A stretch of DNA of 15,755 nt from Zygnema cylindricum (taxonomy: Eukaryota > Streptophyta > Zygnematophyceae > Zygnematales > Zygnemataceae): assembly GCA_037447655.1 (NCBI GenBank), contig JBBHKE010001305.1, forward strand, positions 188,001 through 203,755, written 5' to 3'. Shown here in pieces: positions 14,584-15,755 of the stretch. Numbering within the stretch: position 1 is the first letter of the stretch; the number at the start of each line of letters is the position of its first letter. Below the pieces are notes generated by a model. The model was not told where the DNA came from, made no database searches, and saw only the letters and a program-made list of their open reading frames with translations. Position numbers and translations under genes: made by a program.

Positions 14584-14940
14584 ATGGCTGAAATAGGCTA
14601 TGGACAACAGTTCCCGAATTGCTTCGACACAATCACCTTTGGGACCCCCGAATCTTCACCAATCTCAGACGAGCTCAGCAGACTTTTAAGCTAGATGCGC
14701 CCCAAGAGGCCCATAACTTGGTATTGCATCAATTTCGCAATCTTGAAGTGAGACGCGCATTCCTATGGGAAATTCTAAGGGTTCAGGCGGTGATTATGCC
14801 CATGCCACCACCGGGAAAAGAGGACTTACCACGTCTTGTTGTGGAACTCACTCGGCAATTGGCGGCTCAAAAAGCAAAATGAGAGTGCTCGACGTACCGT
14901 GGCAAAACTCACGTGGGAGTTGTCTAAAAGAGAAAAACAC
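14584..14940 (+). pseudogene. Unrecognised protein remnant in three frames
   Basis: A coherent amino acid pattern passes through two single-base shifts. The frame of ATG 14584 reads MAEIGYGQQFPNCFDTITFG and on to SDELSRLL, stopping at the TAG near 14692. The second frame takes over at about 14690 with KLDAPQEAHNLVLHQFRNLE, FLWEIL, IMPMPPPGKEDLPRLVVELT and RQLAAQKAK, stopping at 14880-14882. The first frame then resumes with NESARRTVAKLTWELSKREK up to a stop near 14940. The C-terminal part has heptad-like spacing (LVVELTRQLAAQ, ARRTVAKLTWEL), suggesting a coiled coil. About 118 codons would be involved. I do not recognise the family; a host exon or a retroelement gag-like piece are both possible. 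Confidence 0.4.
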
Positions 14941-15019
14941 TAGCCGGGAGGGATGTAAGAGGAGTGGAAAGTCGATGACACATCAAACTGTTAGTCCGGT
15001 TGGTGAGGTTTCTTTTATG

Positions 15020-15180
15020 CCTCTCCCTCTACCTCTAATTTTTTGTGTTTGTAAGTCACCCATGTACTCTCCACTCCCCCATTCCCTCTCTCTCCTCTTT
15101 TCTCTCACTATCTCTCTTACCCTCTCTCTCTCTCAAATGCCCCCCTTTCACCCACTCCCACGCTAAATCCCTATCCCAAT
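15020..15180 (+). repeat. CT-rich low-complexity tract
   Basis: Pyrimidine-rich DNA with short CT repeats (CTCTCTCTCTCTC at about 15122-15134) and C6 (15139-15145). It has no coding features. Similar tracts occur in plant 5' leaders, but no downstream gene is visible here. Confidence 0.6.
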
Positions 15181-15383
15181 CACTCACAATGTGCATCCTT
15201 TGTGTTATAGGGTTGTAATGCCTCATGGTTGTTTCACCGACGACAATGTCTCAACACCAAACTTGTATTGATTGATAAGTTGGTGTCGACGCTCAACCGG
15301 GAACAACGAAGTCTCGTCGCTGAATCGCCATGAGCGTCACCAGAGGCTCGTCGCTGAATAAGTATCTAGGGAAAAAAGTGAGT
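15181..15383. other. Flank of the 28-bp minisatellite with irregular related units
   Basis: CTCGTCGCTGAAT occurs at 15313 and again at 15347, 34 bp apart. Further pieces such as GGTGTCGACGCTCAACC (about 15283) resemble the unit of the array that follows. No gene is visible. Confidence 0.4.
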
Positions 15384-15540
15384 GTTGTCGCTAACCCAAC
15401 AGCGAGCGAGCCTCGTCTCTAAACCAGCGACGGGTGAACCTTGTCGCTACACCAACGACGAGTCAGCCTCGTCCCTACACCATCAAAAACTAAGCCTTGG
15501 CGCTAAACTAGCAACGAGGATTGCTTATCGCTAAACCATT
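15384..15540 (+). repeat. 28-bp minisatellite with a palindromic unit
   Basis: Units start at 15384, 15412, 15440, 15468, 15496 and 15524 (the last partial), exactly 28 bp apart. Each runs CTYGTCGCTAAACC, then AGCGACGAG, then five variable bases. The ancestral unit is itself an inverted repeat: CTCGTCGCT pairs with AGCGACGAG around AAACC. Units differ from each other by several bases, so the array is not recent. Confidence 0.85.
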
Positions 15541-15755
15541 AGATTGTCTAATAATTGAATGACATTGTAATCATTTATGTTTCTTGTTTTAACTTTATTT
15601 CTCAACTCACTCCTACTTTTTCTTGGGTTATTCCTTCCTCTCCCCTTGGAGAGAATATATGAAGGCAAGGAGATGTTGGCTCAGCAGGGAGGGCACTCTA
15701 AAAGGGGAAAGTGATACAACGTGGACGTTAGAGGGAGGGGAGGAGGGAGGGGAGG
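15541..15755. other. Terminal stretch ending in a GA-rich, G-quadruplex-capable run
   Basis: No gene is visible. The last 25 bases are G-rich; from 15731 the G tracts are separated by A or AGGA (GGG, GGGG, GGG, GGGG), which fits an intramolecular G-quadruplex on the plus strand. The run reaches the window edge, so its true length is unknown. Confidence 0.45.

Noticed and set aside
15384-15540. CRISPR-like array
   Set aside because: The 28-bp units are directly adjacent with no unique spacers, and the context is a plant genome.

Overview
The window looks like intergenic DNA from a large, repeat-rich nuclear genome, most likely a land plant. It contains decayed Ty1/copia retrotransposons of one family, an orphan retropepsin-like polyprotein fragment, tRNA-derived SINE-like heads, minisatellites, G-box palindromes and no intact conserved housekeeping gene. 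I see no operons, bacterial ribosome binding sites or organellar genes. The species cannot be named from the sequence.

Layout. 1-785: fragment of a retroelement polyprotein with a retropepsin-like fold whose DTG motif reads DTR. 843-1043 and 2290-2488: two direct copies of a repeat of about 190 bp, each starting after a G-rich tract, probably LTR starts. A CpG-rich 20-bp minisatellite (1064-1280) and a degenerate continuation follow the first copy. The second copy is joined at 2489 to the last 29 codons of a copia RNase H (copia A, + strand). 3037-3400 (+), 3605-3972 (-) and 4695-5090 (+): three diverged copies of a second repeat with a TATA box, two of them forming a large inverted repeat. 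Their placement after copia A and before copia B suggests they are LTRs of the copia family. 4231-4475 and 9841-9931: three tRNA-like Pol III heads.

5233-9221: copia B (+), carrying gag, protease, integrase, reverse transcriptase (RT) and most of RNase H in the normal copia order. It is broken by many stops and frameshifts and has lost the catalytic residues of protease, integrase and RT. 10075-12060: copia C (-), the same family, 5'-truncated, less decayed and still holding YVDD. Its RT frame is broken mainly by a 46-bp tandem duplication and one stop.

12338-13473: the longest open coding-like tract. It is a Glu/Lys/Arg-rich repetitive frame, then a shift into a 232-codon frame with an ordinary, globular-looking C-terminus that I do not recognise. 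13474-14583: non-coding, with a CpG-rich patch holding a perfect 11-bp hairpin and two more copies of a recurring TAGGACTTAG motif. 14584-14940: a second unrecognised protein remnant broken by two shifts. 15030-15755: CT-rich tract, a 28-bp minisatellite whose unit is itself a palindrome, and a GA-rich end with G-quadruplex potential.

No working gene set is visible. The parts are connected by descent (three copia copies, three or more copies of the TATA-bearing repeat) and by possible RNA pairing between opposite-facing copies, not by a pathway.
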